A stretch of 23,437 nucleotides of DNA from Fimenecus sp045602655 (GTDB lineage: Bacteria > Bacillota > Clostridia > Oscillospirales > Acutalibacteraceae). Below are positions 1-8,185 of the stretch, one piece after another (position 1 is the stretch's first letter; each line of letters opens with the position of its first letter). The stretch spans positions 1-23,437 of the forward strand of contig JAZSBY010000114.1 in assembly GCA_045602655.1 (NCBI GenBank), read 5' to 3'. Both the position numbers and the translations under genes were made by a program. The notes below the pieces were generated by a model. That model was not told where the DNA came from. It saw only the letters and a list, made by a program, of their open reading frames with translations, and did not search any database.

Positions 1-774
1 AGATTATTAAAGAAGATAAAGAAATTTAGACTTATTCTTGAGGTTGAGGAGATTTATTCTGATGTGAATAAATCGGCAGATGACCGTAAGATTGAATTCA
101 GATTATTTGATTGTGCTGATGCCTATATTTTGTCAACAGAACTTCTCAATGAAAAAATAAATAAAGATAATAAGCCAGCTTGCACAATTTATGGTACATA
201 TCAGGTGGAAAAAGAATATAATTGTAAATTCAATGACGATAAAATCCATGTTGTATATGCAGGAACCTTTGACCCCAGAAAAGGTGGTGCACAGGCATCA
301 TTATCTGCAGTGCCATATCTTGGCGAAAAATATCATATGCATATAGTTGGCTTTGGCAGTGGGGAAGATAAAAAAAATGTGAAAGAAGATATTAGCAGAT
401 TAGCTAATAATTGCAAGTGCAAGGTAACCTATGACGGTTTATTATCAGGGGAAGAGTATATAAGATTTCTTCAAAGCTGTCATATCGGTATGAGTACGCA
501 GAATCCAAAAGGTGATTATAATGATACATCTTTTCCATCAAAAATTCTTTCATACCTTGCAAATGGGTTGAGGGTTGTGTCTATTAAAATTCCCGTGGTA
601 GAAAAATCTGCCATTGGAGATTTGATGTGTTTTTATAATGGAAATGATGGAAAATCAATTGCTGAAGCAATTTCTAATGTATGTATTAATAATGAATATG
701 ATAGCCGAAAGATTATTAATGAATTAGATGATAGTTTTGTTAGAGATATCAGAAAAATATTGGATGCTAGATAG
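1..774 (+). CDS. Glycosyltransferase, GT4-like, 5'-truncated by the window edge
   Basis: The frame is open from base 1, so the gene starts upstream; the first possible in-window start (GTG at 64) has no Shine-Dalgarno site and lies in continuous coding sequence. What remains is about 257 residues, mostly the C-terminal GT-B domain that binds the nucleotide sugar. Seen directly: a beta-strand and glycine turn typical of GT4 (VYAGTFDPRKGG), then HIVGFGSG, then FPSKILSYLANGLRVVS. In this subgroup FPSKILSY occupies the position of the usual EX7E donor-binding motif. It probably adds one sugar to the lipid-linked repeat unit at the cytoplasmic face of the membrane. Donor and acceptor cannot be read from sequence. 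The next gene begins about 30 bases later, so they are likely co-transcribed. Confidence 0.85.
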   Translation, partial: RLLKKIKKFRLILEVEEIYSDVNKSADDRKIEFRLFDCADAYILSTELLNEKINKDNKPACTIYGTYQVEKEYNCKFNDDKIHVVYAGTFDPRKGGAQASLSAVPYLGEKYHMHIVGFGSGEDKKNVKEDISRLANNCKCKVTYDGLLSGEEYIRFLQSCHIGMSTQNPKGDYNDTSFPSKILSYLANGLRVVSIKIPVVEKSAIGDLMCFYNGNDGKSIAEAISNVCINNEYDSRKIINELDDSFVRDIRKILDAR

Positions 775-804
775 CAATATTCTGTAAGGTTAAGGGTGGA
801 TAAA

Positions 805-1950
805 ATGAAGAGTGTAGGACTAGTTACATATTATGGAGAGAATTATGGTGGTATGCTCCAAGCGTATGCACTTCAAAGATATGTTAAGTATTTAGGTTAC
901 GAGTGCAAAATCATTTCTAACGACTTTATGTACAAATCGACTAATTCAACTCGTTTAACCGCAAAAATAAACAATTTAAGACAATTTATTAAATCTCCTT
1001 TTAGTTATATGGATAAGAGAAAATCTATGCATGCATATAGTAATGAAAGAGCATTAGCAAGTGCTTGCTTTAGAGATTTTTTAAATAAGTATATTGATAT
1101 TGACAATACAGGATATGATACCTATCAGCAATATCTGGATAATCCACCTCAATATGATGTTTATCTTTCTGGTAGCGATCAGATTTGGAATCCAAACCTG
1201 TATCATAAAAATGGATATTATTTTTTAGAATTTGCTCCTGAAAATGCTACTAGAATTGCATATGCATCAAGTGTAGGTGTTTCATCTGTTACAAAGGAAC
1301 AAGCATCCTTTATGAAACCACATCTTAAAAAAATAGATGTAATTTCTACAAGAGAAACTGATGGAAGTAGAATTGTTCAAGGCATTACAGGTAAAGATGT
1401 AAGAACTGTAATTGACCCGACATTACTTCTTAACGGTGAGCAATGGTCAGAAATTGCTGCAGAGCCAGTTGTAGATAAGCCTTATATTTTTTGCTATCTT
1501 TTTGGAGAGAGAGATTACATTTCAAATATTAAAAAGCAGGTTAAGGAAATAACAGGATTGGATTTAGTATGTATCCCATATATAGCACGAGAGTTGAGCG
1601 GGGATGATATGAAGGTTTTTGAAGCAGGACCTGCTGAGTTTATAAGCCTTATAAAGAATGCAGAATTTGTATTGACTGACTCTTTCCACGCTACGGCATT
1701 TTCAATTAACCTTAAAACTCCATTTTTGTCTTTATGTCGCTTTGCAAAAAATGACGTAAGGAGTATGAATTCCCGTTTGAATACTATTCTAAGTCTGGTT
1801 GATTTAGAGGACAGACTTATAGATGAAAACGATAAAATCACAAAAGAAATGTTATTTGATATTGATTTCGAAAAAGCTCACAAGCTACTTGATGAAAGAC
1901 GAAAAGAGGACGCTGAGTTCTTGAAGAATGCTATTGAATATAGCAAATAA
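805..1950 (+). CDS. Polysaccharide pyruvyl transferase family protein (first copy)
   Basis: About 381 residues, WcaK/CsaB-like. Members move pyruvate from phosphoenolpyruvate onto a sugar hydroxyl pair, forming an acidic ketal on surface glycans. Visible motifs are the N-terminal VGLVTYYGENYGGMLQAYAL, SGSDQIWNP at residues 122-130, and the late TDSFHA motif at 291-296 that contains the family's conserved His. I prefer ATG 805 over GTG 796 because GGGTGG at 794-799 is well spaced for 805 and the family fold begins directly after MKSVG. The iron-sulfur protein follows after 47 bases, a pairing common in Firmicute glycan loci. A second copy of this family is at 16984. Family assignment is firm; the exact acceptor sugar is unknown. 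Confidence 0.9.
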   Translation: MKSVGLVTYYGENYGGMLQAYALQRYVKYLGYECKIISNDFMYKSTNSTRLTAKINNLRQFIKSPFSYMDKRKSMHAYSNERALASACFRDFLNKYIDIDNTGYDTYQQYLDNPPQYDVYLSGSDQIWNPNLYHKNGYYFLEFAPENATRIAYASSVGVSSVTKEQASFMKPHLKKIDVISTRETDGSRIVQGITGKDVRTVIDPTLLLNGEQWSEIAAEPVVDKPYIFCYLFGERDYISNIKKQVKEITGLDLVCIPYIARELSGDDMKVFEAGPAEFISLIKNAEFVLTDSFHATAFSINLKTPFLSLCRFAKNDVRSMNSRLNTILSLVDLEDRLIDENDKITKEMLFDIDFEKAHKLLDERRKEDAEFLKNAIEYSK

Positions 1951-1997
1951 AGGTTTTGTGAAGAAAACTATAAACCCGTAAAAGAGGAGAAAGTTAT

Positions 1998-3164
1998 ATG
2001 ATTATTTGTGATAAATCATTGTGTACAGGTTGCAGTGTTTGTGCGGATATCTGCCCTAAACAGTGTATAGAAATTAAATATGATTCTAATGGCTTTCTCC
2101 AAAGTTTTGTCGATGAAAAAAATTGTATAAACTGCAAGAGATGTGTTTCAGTTTGTCCAGCTAATAATCCTAACAATAAAAATAAAATATTAAATGCATA
2201 CAAAATTAGACGCAATGACCCAGAAAATGCTATGAGCAGTACATCGGGAGGTGTGGCTGCTGTGTTGTCTGAATATATTGTTGAAAATGGTGGATATGTG
2301 GTTGGATGTGAGATGGATTCTAACCTGAATGTAAAACATAGTATTGCCGATAACCCTGGAAAAATTGAGTGTTTTAAAGGTTCAAAATATGTTCAGAGTA
2401 AAACCCAAGGTGTTTATAAAGAAACAAAAACTTTATTGGAAGACGGTAAAACAGTTTTGTTTGTAGGTACACCTTGTCAGGTATCAGCACTTAATAATTT
2501 TTTGGCAAAACCTTATGATAATTTATATACTGTTGATTTGGTATGCCATGGCGTAATGTCACAAAAGATTTTGGATAGATATGTTGAATGGCTTCAGAAA
2601 AAAAATGATGATGAAATAACAAAAATTAAATTTCGTAGTAAGGATGGTGGCTATAAAAACTGTTCTTTAAATAATTGGGAGTTTATTGGTAAAGAAAAAT
2701 CATATTATGCTCCATTTCAGGATGGAATTGTATTGTGGTTTACTTCTGGATTAGCATTAAGATGTAATTGTTATAGATGCAACTTTGTTAGCGTAGAGCG
2801 TTGTGCTGATATAAGTTTGGCAGATTTCAGTGGTGAGGAATTTACAGATGTTGAAAAATCATATGGTGTATCAAAAGCATTTGTAAATACTTATAAAGGT
2901 GAAGAAATTTTATGGGAAGTTTCGGATAAAGTATTTGCTGAAAAAGGCGATACTAATGTTTATATACAATCTTGTAGTAGGTTACATCAAAAGAATACAA
3001 TACCTGCCGTGAGGGAAATTTTCTTTGCTGATATAAATGAACTAAGCGTTGATGAAATGATTTCTAAATATACTTTAAAGAGAATCCTACCTAGTAGGTT
3101 TATATTACATCTGAATGCTATAAAAAATAGATTTAAAAAATTAAGAGGAAAGTTTAATGAATAG
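1998..3164 (+). CDS. Coenzyme F420 hydrogenase/dehydrogenase beta-subunit-type Fe-S protein
   Basis: 388 residues. The N-terminus is a 2x[4Fe-4S] ferredoxin domain with two CxxCxxCxxxC clusters (C9, C12, C15, C19 and C43, C46, C49, C53). It is followed by the N- and C-terminal FrhB/FdhB-type domains, including LFVGTPCQVSALNNFL and the later cysteine-rich segment LRCNCYRCNF. In methanogens this fold binds flavin and F420. In Firmicute and Bacteroidete glycan loci, homologues sit next to pyruvyl transferases with no established role, and F420 itself is unlikely here. A flavin-dependent redox step on a sugar or lipid-linked intermediate is inference. The start is ATG with AGAGGAG at 1983-1989. 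The last 8 bases overlap the flippase gene, suggesting translational coupling. The C-terminus is strongly basic (KNRFKKLRGKF). Confidence 0.9.
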   Translation: MIICDKSLCTGCSVCADICPKQCIEIKYDSNGFLQSFVDEKNCINCKRCVSVCPANNPNNKNKILNAYKIRRNDPENAMSSTSGGVAAVLSEYIVENGGYVVGCEMDSNLNVKHSIADNPGKIECFKGSKYVQSKTQGVYKETKTLLEDGKTVLFVGTPCQVSALNNFLAKPYDNLYTVDLVCHGVMSQKILDRYVEWLQKKNDDEITKIKFRSKDGGYKNCSLNNWEFIGKEKSYYAPFQDGIVLWFTSGLALRCNCYRCNFVSVERCADISLADFSGEEFTDVEKSYGVSKAFVNTYKGEEILWEVSDKVFAEKGDTNVYIQSCSRLHQKNTIPAVREIFFADINELSVDEMISKYTLKRILPSRFILHLNAIKNRFKKLRGKFNE

Positions 3165-4695
3165 TTCCAAACAGATAAAATTTGGCGCAGTCGTATCTTA
3201 TTTTACAATAGCCTTTAATATGATTGCGGGTCTTATATATACACCATGGATGATTACGCAAATTGGTCAGAACAATTATGGCTTGTATACTCTCGCTACA
3301 TCGCTTATCACAATGTTTGTAATGGATTTTGGTATGAGCGCTGCAACCTCAAGATTTATTTCAAAATATAATGCGGAAGGAAACCAAGATGCAGCAAATA
3401 ATTTTTTAGGTGTAGTGTATAAATTATACCTTGCGGTGGATGCTTTTAACCTTGCTTTGATTGTGATTGTAAGTTTCTTTATAGAAAATATTTACACCAA
3501 TTTATCGGCAACGGAGTTAGAAACTTTTAAAGTATTATATGCGATTGTAGGGCTTTTTACAATTATTTCATTTCCATTTACAAATCAAAATGGAGTTTTA
3601 ACTGCATATGAAAAATTTGTAGAACTGAAAATAGCTGATTTATTTCACAAGGTGTTTATTGTACTTTCAATGGTTGTTGCACTTTATAGTGGATATGGAG
3701 TATATGCTCTTGTTATCATCAATGCGATTGCAGGAATTCTTACAATTGCTATTAAATCTATCATCATACACATTAAAACCCCTGCGCGAGCTAATTTTAA
3801 ATATCGCAATAAGAATATGCTCAAGGAAGTTTTTGGCTTTTCAATGTGGACAACAATATCAAGCTTAGCGCTAAGACTTATCTTTAATATCACGCCGTCA
3901 TTAATTGCTGCAGTTTCTGTAACAGGTTCAGTTGGTGTTGCTATTTTTGGTCTTGCACAGACAATAGAAGGATATATTTTTACATTTGCTAATGCTATAA
4001 ACGGAATGTTCATGGCAAGAATCTCTAAATACATATATGAGAAGAAGAAAGACACCGCATTAATGGATTTGATGATAAAAGTTGGAAGACTTCAGTGTAT
4101 GGTAATTGGTATACTTGTTTTTGGATTTGTTTCATTTGGCAAATCATTTATTGTTGACATATGGGGCAAACCGGATTTCGCAGGTAGTTATCTATGTGCT
4201 GTTTTCATTATTATTCCATCATATATCTTTCTTCCGCTTCAAATAGCAAATACAACAATGATTGTCGAAAATAAAGTAAAGATGTATGCTATGATACATT
4301 TAATTACAGGTATAATTAATGTAATTTTATCATTAATTTTGTCAAAGTATTGGGGTGCGTTAGGTGCTTCAATCTCTATTTTTATAGTAACTACAATTAG
4401 AACAGTAATGATGGTTACAGTACATATTAAGGTTTTACATCTTGATATGTGGCGATTCTTTAGAGAAACATTCATTAAAATTACACCATTTCTTTTGATT
4501 ACAATGTGTGTAGGCTTGGGATTGGAATATTATAATCCAATGAGCGCAGGCTTTATGAGATTTGTTGTTAATGGCATAATTTTTGTCCTTGTTTTTGCAG
4601 TAACAATGTTAGTGTTTGTTATGAATAAATATGAAAAAGACCTTATTTTTGGAACTTTAAAAAAAGTTTTAAGAAAATTTAAATTAGTAAAATAA
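3157..4695 (+). CDS. wzx: Wzx-type polysaccharide flippase (first copy)
   Basis: 512 residues with roughly 12-14 hydrophobic segments spread over the whole length, as in the MOP/MATE superfamily. The N-terminus (ISYFTIAFNMIAGLIYTPWM-like strand, then QIGQNNYGLYTLATSL and a DFGMSAATSRFISKYNAEG loop) is characteristic of polysaccharide transporters. It would flip undecaprenyl-diphosphate-linked repeat units to the outer face of the membrane. The start overlaps the preceding gene by 8 bases; AGAGGAAAG at 3144-3152 is the ribosome-binding site. It ends in a basic tail (LKKVLRKFKLVK). A second flippase at 18079 is clearly a different lineage, so this copy may serve a different repeat unit or remain from a recombination event. 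Confidence 0.92.
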   Translation: MNSSKQIKFGAVVSYFTIAFNMIAGLIYTPWMITQIGQNNYGLYTLATSLITMFVMDFGMSAATSRFISKYNAEGNQDAANNFLGVVYKLYLAVDAFNLALIVIVSFFIENIYTNLSATELETFKVLYAIVGLFTIISFPFTNQNGVLTAYEKFVELKIADLFHKVFIVLSMVVALYSGYGVYALVIINAIAGILTIAIKSIIIHIKTPARANFKYRNKNMLKEVFGFSMWTTISSLALRLIFNITPSLIAAVSVTGSVGVAIFGLAQTIEGYIFTFANAINGMFMARISKYIYEKKKDTALMDLMIKVGRLQCMVIGILVFGFVSFGKSFIVDIWGKPDFAGSYLCAVFIIIPSYIFLPLQIANTTMIVENKVKMYAMIHLITGIINVILSLILSKYWGALGASISIFIVTTIRTVMMVTVHIKVLHLDMWRFFRETFIKITPFLLITMCVGLGLEYYNPMSAGFMRFVVNGIIFVLVFAVTMLVFVMNKYEKDLIFGTLKKVLRKFKLVK

Positions 4696-4721
4696 ACAAT
4701 TTATATAAAGGAGATACAAGT

Positions 4722-5759
4722 ATGTTTAAAGGAAAAACATTGATGATTACTGGTGGTACAGGTTCATTTGGTAACACAGTTCTCAAAAGATTTTTAGAAA
4801 CTGATATTGGTGAAATCAGAGTTTTTTCTCGTGATGAGAAAAAACAGGATGATATGCGTCATGAGTTTCAGGTAACACATCCGGAAGTAGCACACAAACT
4901 TAAGTTCTACATTGGTGATGTTCGTGACCTTGCATCTGTTAAGAATGCAATGTATGGTGTGGACTACATTTTCCATGCAGCAGCTCTTAAGCAGGTTCCT
5001 TCGTGCGAATTTTTCCCTGTCGAAGCAGTAAAAACTAATGTACTTGGTACAGATAATGTTCTTACAGCAGCAATTGAGGCAGGAGTAAAAACAGTTATTT
5101 GTCTTTCAACTGATAAGGCAGCATATCCTGTTAATGCTATGGGTACTTCAAAGGCGATGATGGAAAAGGTTGTTGTTGCTAAGTCAAGAACAGTTGCTCC
5201 GGAAAAGACAAAGATCTGCTGCACACGTTACGGTAATGTTCTCTGTTCACGAGGTTCAGTTGTGCCTCTCTGGATTGACCAGATTAAGGCTGGAAATCCA
5301 ATCACAATTACAGCACCGGAAATGACTCGCTTTGTGATGAGCCTTGAAGAAGCTGTTGACCTTGTTCTCTTTGCATTTGAAAATGGTGAAAGTGGAGATA
5401 TCCTTGTGCAAAAAGCTCCTGCTTGTACAATTGAAGTACTTGCAAAAGCAGTTGCAGAACTCTTTAACCCAGAAACAGAAATTCGTGTAATCGGTATCCG
5501 TCATGGTGAAAAGATGTTTGAAACACTTCTTACAAATGAAGAGTGTGCAAATGCTATTGATATGGGTGATTTTTATCGAGTTCCTGCTGACAAACGCGGA
5601 CTTAATTACGATAAGTACTTTAATGATGGTGATGTTGAACGCACACAACTTTCTGAATTTGACTCAAATAATACAACTCTTATGACAGTTGAAGAGGTTA
5701 AAGAGAAATTACTTTCACTCAAGTATATTCAGGATGTACTTGCTAACTGGGAGAAATAA
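4722..5759 (+). CDS. capE: UDP-GlcNAc 4,6-dehydratase / 5-epimerase (CapE/FnlA/WbjB type)
   Basis: 345 residues, a cytosolic extended short-chain dehydrogenase. It converts UDP-GlcNAc to the 4-keto-6-deoxy-L-arabino-hexulose, the first step towards UDP-L-FucNAc. The NAD-binding TGGTGSFG is at residues 10-17. The active site is the family's atypical one: D131-K132 in STDKA, then M140 and K144 in NAMGTSK, matching the Met-for-Tyr substitution known in CapE. There are no N-terminal membrane helices, so it is the short soluble form and not the PglF/CapD type. AAAGGAG at 4708-4714 is a strong ribosome-binding site. It is followed after 2 bases by capF, which together with capG makes the assignment specific. 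Base composition is visibly richer in G+C than the flippase upstream. Confidence 0.94.
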   Translation: MFKGKTLMITGGTGSFGNTVLKRFLETDIGEIRVFSRDEKKQDDMRHEFQVTHPEVAHKLKFYIGDVRDLASVKNAMYGVDYIFHAAALKQVPSCEFFPVEAVKTNVLGTDNVLTAAIEAGVKTVICLSTDKAAYPVNAMGTSKAMMEKVVVAKSRTVAPEKTKICCTRYGNVLCSRGSVVPLWIDQIKAGNPITITAPEMTRFVMSLEEAVDLVLFAFENGESGDILVQKAPACTIEVLAKAVAELFNPETEIRVIGIRHGEKMFETLLTNEECANAIDMGDFYRVPADKRGLNYDKYFNDGDVERTQLSEFDSNNTTLMTVEEVKEKLLSLKYIQDVLANWEK

Positions 5760-5761
5760 AA

Positions 5762-6958
5762 ATGAAAATACTTGTTACAGGTGCTAACGGATTTGTTGGT
5801 AAGAATCTTGTTGCATCCTTAAAAAACATAAAAGATGGTAAGGATAGAACTCATCCTGCAATCAGTATTGAAGAAATTTATTCTTATGATATTGATTCTT
5901 CAACTGAACTTTTAGAAGAAGCGTGTAAAAATGCTGATTTCGTGTTCAATCTTGCCGGTGTAAACCGTCCACAGAATGCAGAAGAGTTCATGCAGGGTAA
6001 TTTTGGATTTGCATCAACGCTTCTTGAAACATTGAAAAAGTATAATAATACATCTCCTGTTGTTCTTTCGTCATCAATTCAAGCGACACTTATAGGTCGT
6101 TATGATAGTGAGTATGGCAGAAGTAAAAAGGCAGGGGAGGACCTGTTCTTTGAGTATTCAAAAGAAACAGGTGCAAAAGTGCTTGTGTATCGTTTTCCTA
6201 ATCTTTTCGGTAAATGGTGCAGACCAAATTACAATAGTGCGGTTGCTACATTCTGCAATAATATAGCAAAAGATTTGGAAATTACAGTTAGCGACCCCTC
6301 TGTTCAACTTGAATTATTATATATTGACGATTTAGTTGACGAAATGCTTTTAGCACTCGAGGGCAACGAGCATCATTGTGAATTTGATGGAATAGATACT
6401 GTTTTATGTGACAACGGTAAGTATTGTGCAGCACCAATCACGCACAAGGTAACTTTAGGTGAAATTGTTGAGTTGCTTGAAGCGTTTAAAAACCAACCAC
6501 AAACACTTGTAATGCCTGAAATTCCTTACAATTCATTCGCTAAAAAGCTTTATTCCACATACCTTTCATATCTCCAAAAGGAAAAAGCAATTTTTGATTT
6601 GAAAATGAATTGTGATGATAGGGGTTCCTTTACAGAACTTTTAAAAACAGAAAAATGTGGTCAGTTTAGCGTGAATGTCTCAAAGCCTGGAATTACTAAA
6701 GGTCAGCATTGGCACCATACAAAATGGGAATTCTTCATTGTTGTAAGTGGTCACGGACTAATTCAAATGAGAAAAGTTGGTAGTGACGAGGTGCTGAATT
6801 ACGAAGTAACAGGTGATAAAATTCAGGCAATCCATATGTTGCCGGGATATACTCATAACATTATCAATTTAAGTGAAACCGAAAACCTTGTTACAGTAAT
6901 GTGGGCCAATGAGAATTTCAATCCCAATAAACCTGACACATTCTTCTTGGAGGTTTAA
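5762..6958 (+). CDS. capF: UDP-2-acetamido-2,6-dideoxy-hexulose reductase/epimerase, SDR-cupin fusion (CapF/WbjC/FnlB)
   Basis: 398 residues, the second step of UDP-L-FucNAc synthesis. Known CapF enzymes epimerise C3 with the C-terminal cupin and reduce C4 with the N-terminal SDR domain, giving UDP-L-PneNAc. Seen here: the nucleotide-binding TGANGFVG at 6-13, the YxxxK pair Y118/K122, and a C-terminal cupin with candidate metal ligands H316, H318, H319, E323 and H365 (GQHWHHTKWEFF). Length and domain order match characterised CapF. The start lies 2 bases after the capE stop, with its ribosome-binding purines (GGGAGAAA) inside the end of capE, so translational coupling is likely. Confidence 0.94.
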   Translation: MKILVTGANGFVGKNLVASLKNIKDGKDRTHPAISIEEIYSYDIDSSTELLEEACKNADFVFNLAGVNRPQNAEEFMQGNFGFASTLLETLKKYNNTSPVVLSSSIQATLIGRYDSEYGRSKKAGEDLFFEYSKETGAKVLVYRFPNLFGKWCRPNYNSAVATFCNNIAKDLEITVSDPSVQLELLYIDDLVDEMLLALEGNEHHCEFDGIDTVLCDNGKYCAAPITHKVTLGEIVELLEAFKNQPQTLVMPEIPYNSFAKKLYSTYLSYLQKEKAIFDLKMNCDDRGSFTELLKTEKCGQFSVNVSKPGITKGQHWHHTKWEFFIVVSGHGLIQMRKVGSDEVLNYEVTGDKIQAIHMLPGYTHNIINLSETENLVTVMWANENFNPNKPDTFFLEV

Positions 6959-6960
6959 TT

Positions 6961-8139
6961 ATGAAACTTGATTATTCAGATATTAAATTTCAAAATAATG
7001 GCAAGTTAAAACTCTTGATTATAGTAGGCACTCGTCCTGAAATTATCCGACTTGCCGCAGTTATCAATAAGAGCCGTCAGTATTTTGATTGTATTTTAGC
7101 ACATACAGGTCAGAATTATGATTATAATCTTAATGGAGTTTTCTTTAAGGACCTTGAGCTTAAGGACCCTGAGGTTTATATGGATGCAGTAGGTGATGAC
7201 CTTGGCTCAACTGTTGGTAATATTATCAATTGTTCATATAAATTGATGAATCAGATTAAACCTGATGCCTTACTTATTCTTGGTGATACAAACTCCTGTC
7301 TTTCTGCAATCGCAGCAAAAAGACTTCATATTCCGATTTTCCATATGGAAGCAGGCAACCGTTGTAAGGATGAGTGTCTTCCTGAAGAAACAAACAGAAG
7401 AATTGTTGACATTATTTCCGATGTTAACCTTGCTTATTCTGAACACGCAAGAAAGTATCTTCACGAATGTGGTCTTCCAAAGGAAAGAGTATATGTAACA
7501 GGCTCTCCTATGGCAGAAGTGCTTCATAATAACCTTGATAAGATTGAAGCAAGTGACATTCACTCAAAGTTAGGCTTAGAAAAGGGGAAATATATCCTTC
7601 TTTCAGCACACAGAGAAGAGAATATCGACACAGAAAAGAATTTCTTGTCACTTTTCAATGCTATCAACAAAACCGCTGAAAAGTACGATATGCCAATTCT
7701 CTATTCTTGCCACCCAAGAAGTAAAAAGAGACTCGCAGAGAGTGGATTTAAACTTGATGAACGTGTTATTCAGCACGAGCCACTTGGTTTCCACGATTAT
7801 AACTGTCTGCAGATGAATGCCTTTGCAGTTGTTTCAGATAGTGGTACACTTCCCGAAGAAAGTTCATTCTTCACTTCAGTTGGTAAGCCATTCCCTGCAG
7901 TTTGTATCCGTACTTCAACAGAAAGACCGGAAGCACTTGATAAGGCTTGCTTTGTACTTGCAGGTATTGATGAAAAATCACTCCTTCAAGCAATCGACAC
8001 TGCTGTACAACTTAATCTTGATGGCGAAAATGGTATTCCAGTACCTGATTATGTGGATGAAAATGTTTCAACAAAGGTTGTAAAACTTATCCAGTCATAT
8101 ACGGGTGTAGTCGATAAAATGGTTTGGCGTAAATATTAA
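6961..8139 (+). CDS. capG: Non-hydrolysing UDP-sugar 2-epimerase (CapG/WbjD/FnlC), final step to UDP-L-FucNAc
   Basis: 392 residues, the WecB-like GT-B-fold 2-epimerase family. Conserved blocks are GTRPE at 23-27, GDTNS at 108-112, HMEAGNRC at 128-135, PEETNRR at 141-147 and SAHREEN at 215-221. Probable catalytic acids/bases are D109, E130, E143 and H217 by analogy with WecB. The variant HMEAGNRC, in place of HVEAGLRT, together with the capE-capF context points to the CapG/FnlC branch, which inverts C2 of UDP-L-PneNAc. The ribosome-binding site GGAGG (6949-6953) lies inside the last codons of capF. It is the last gene of region A and is followed directly by a terminator. Confidence 0.94.
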   Translation: MKLDYSDIKFQNNGKLKLLIIVGTRPEIIRLAAVINKSRQYFDCILAHTGQNYDYNLNGVFFKDLELKDPEVYMDAVGDDLGSTVGNIINCSYKLMNQIKPDALLILGDTNSCLSAIAAKRLHIPIFHMEAGNRCKDECLPEETNRRIVDIISDVNLAYSEHARKYLHECGLPKERVYVTGSPMAEVLHNNLDKIEASDIHSKLGLEKGKYILLSAHREENIDTEKNFLSLFNAINKTAEKYDMPILYSCHPRSKKRLAESGFKLDERVIQHEPLGFHDYNCLQMNAFAVVSDSGTLPEESSFFTSVGKPFPAVCIRTSTERPEALDKACFVLAGIDEKSLLQAIDTAVQLNLDGENGIPVPDYVDENVSTKVVKLIQSYTGVVDKMVWRKY

Positions 8140-8144
8140 AAATA

Positions 8145-8184
8145 AAACTCCTTGGATTTTTATTATCCAAGGAGTTTCTTTTCT
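8145..8184. terminator. Bidirectional intrinsic terminator between convergent genes
   Basis: A perfect 13-bp stem, AAACTCCTTGGAT (8145-8157) with ATCCAAGGAGTTT (8165-8177), and a 7-base loop. On the + strand it is followed by CTTTTCTTTT. On the - strand it is followed by a T-run (complement of the A-rich 8137-8147). It lies between the capG stop and the stop of the convergent nucleotidyltransferase, so it should end transcription from both sides. Confidence 0.92.
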
Positions 8185-8185
8185 T

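Noticed and set aside
796..804. GTG start for the first pyruvyl transferase
   Set aside because: The purine-rich GGGTGG covers this GTG and is spaced for the ATG at 805, where the family N-terminus begins.
3684..4055. 123-codon - strand frame inside the first flippase
   Set aside because: It mirrors hydrophobic codons of the wzx gene on the other strand; no family resemblance and no own promoter or ribosome-binding site.
5256..5648. 130-codon open frame on the - strand inside capE
   Set aside because: It is antisense to a firmly identified gene, has no ribosome-binding site, and gives a Cys/Phe/Lys-rich low-quality translation typical of antisense frames.
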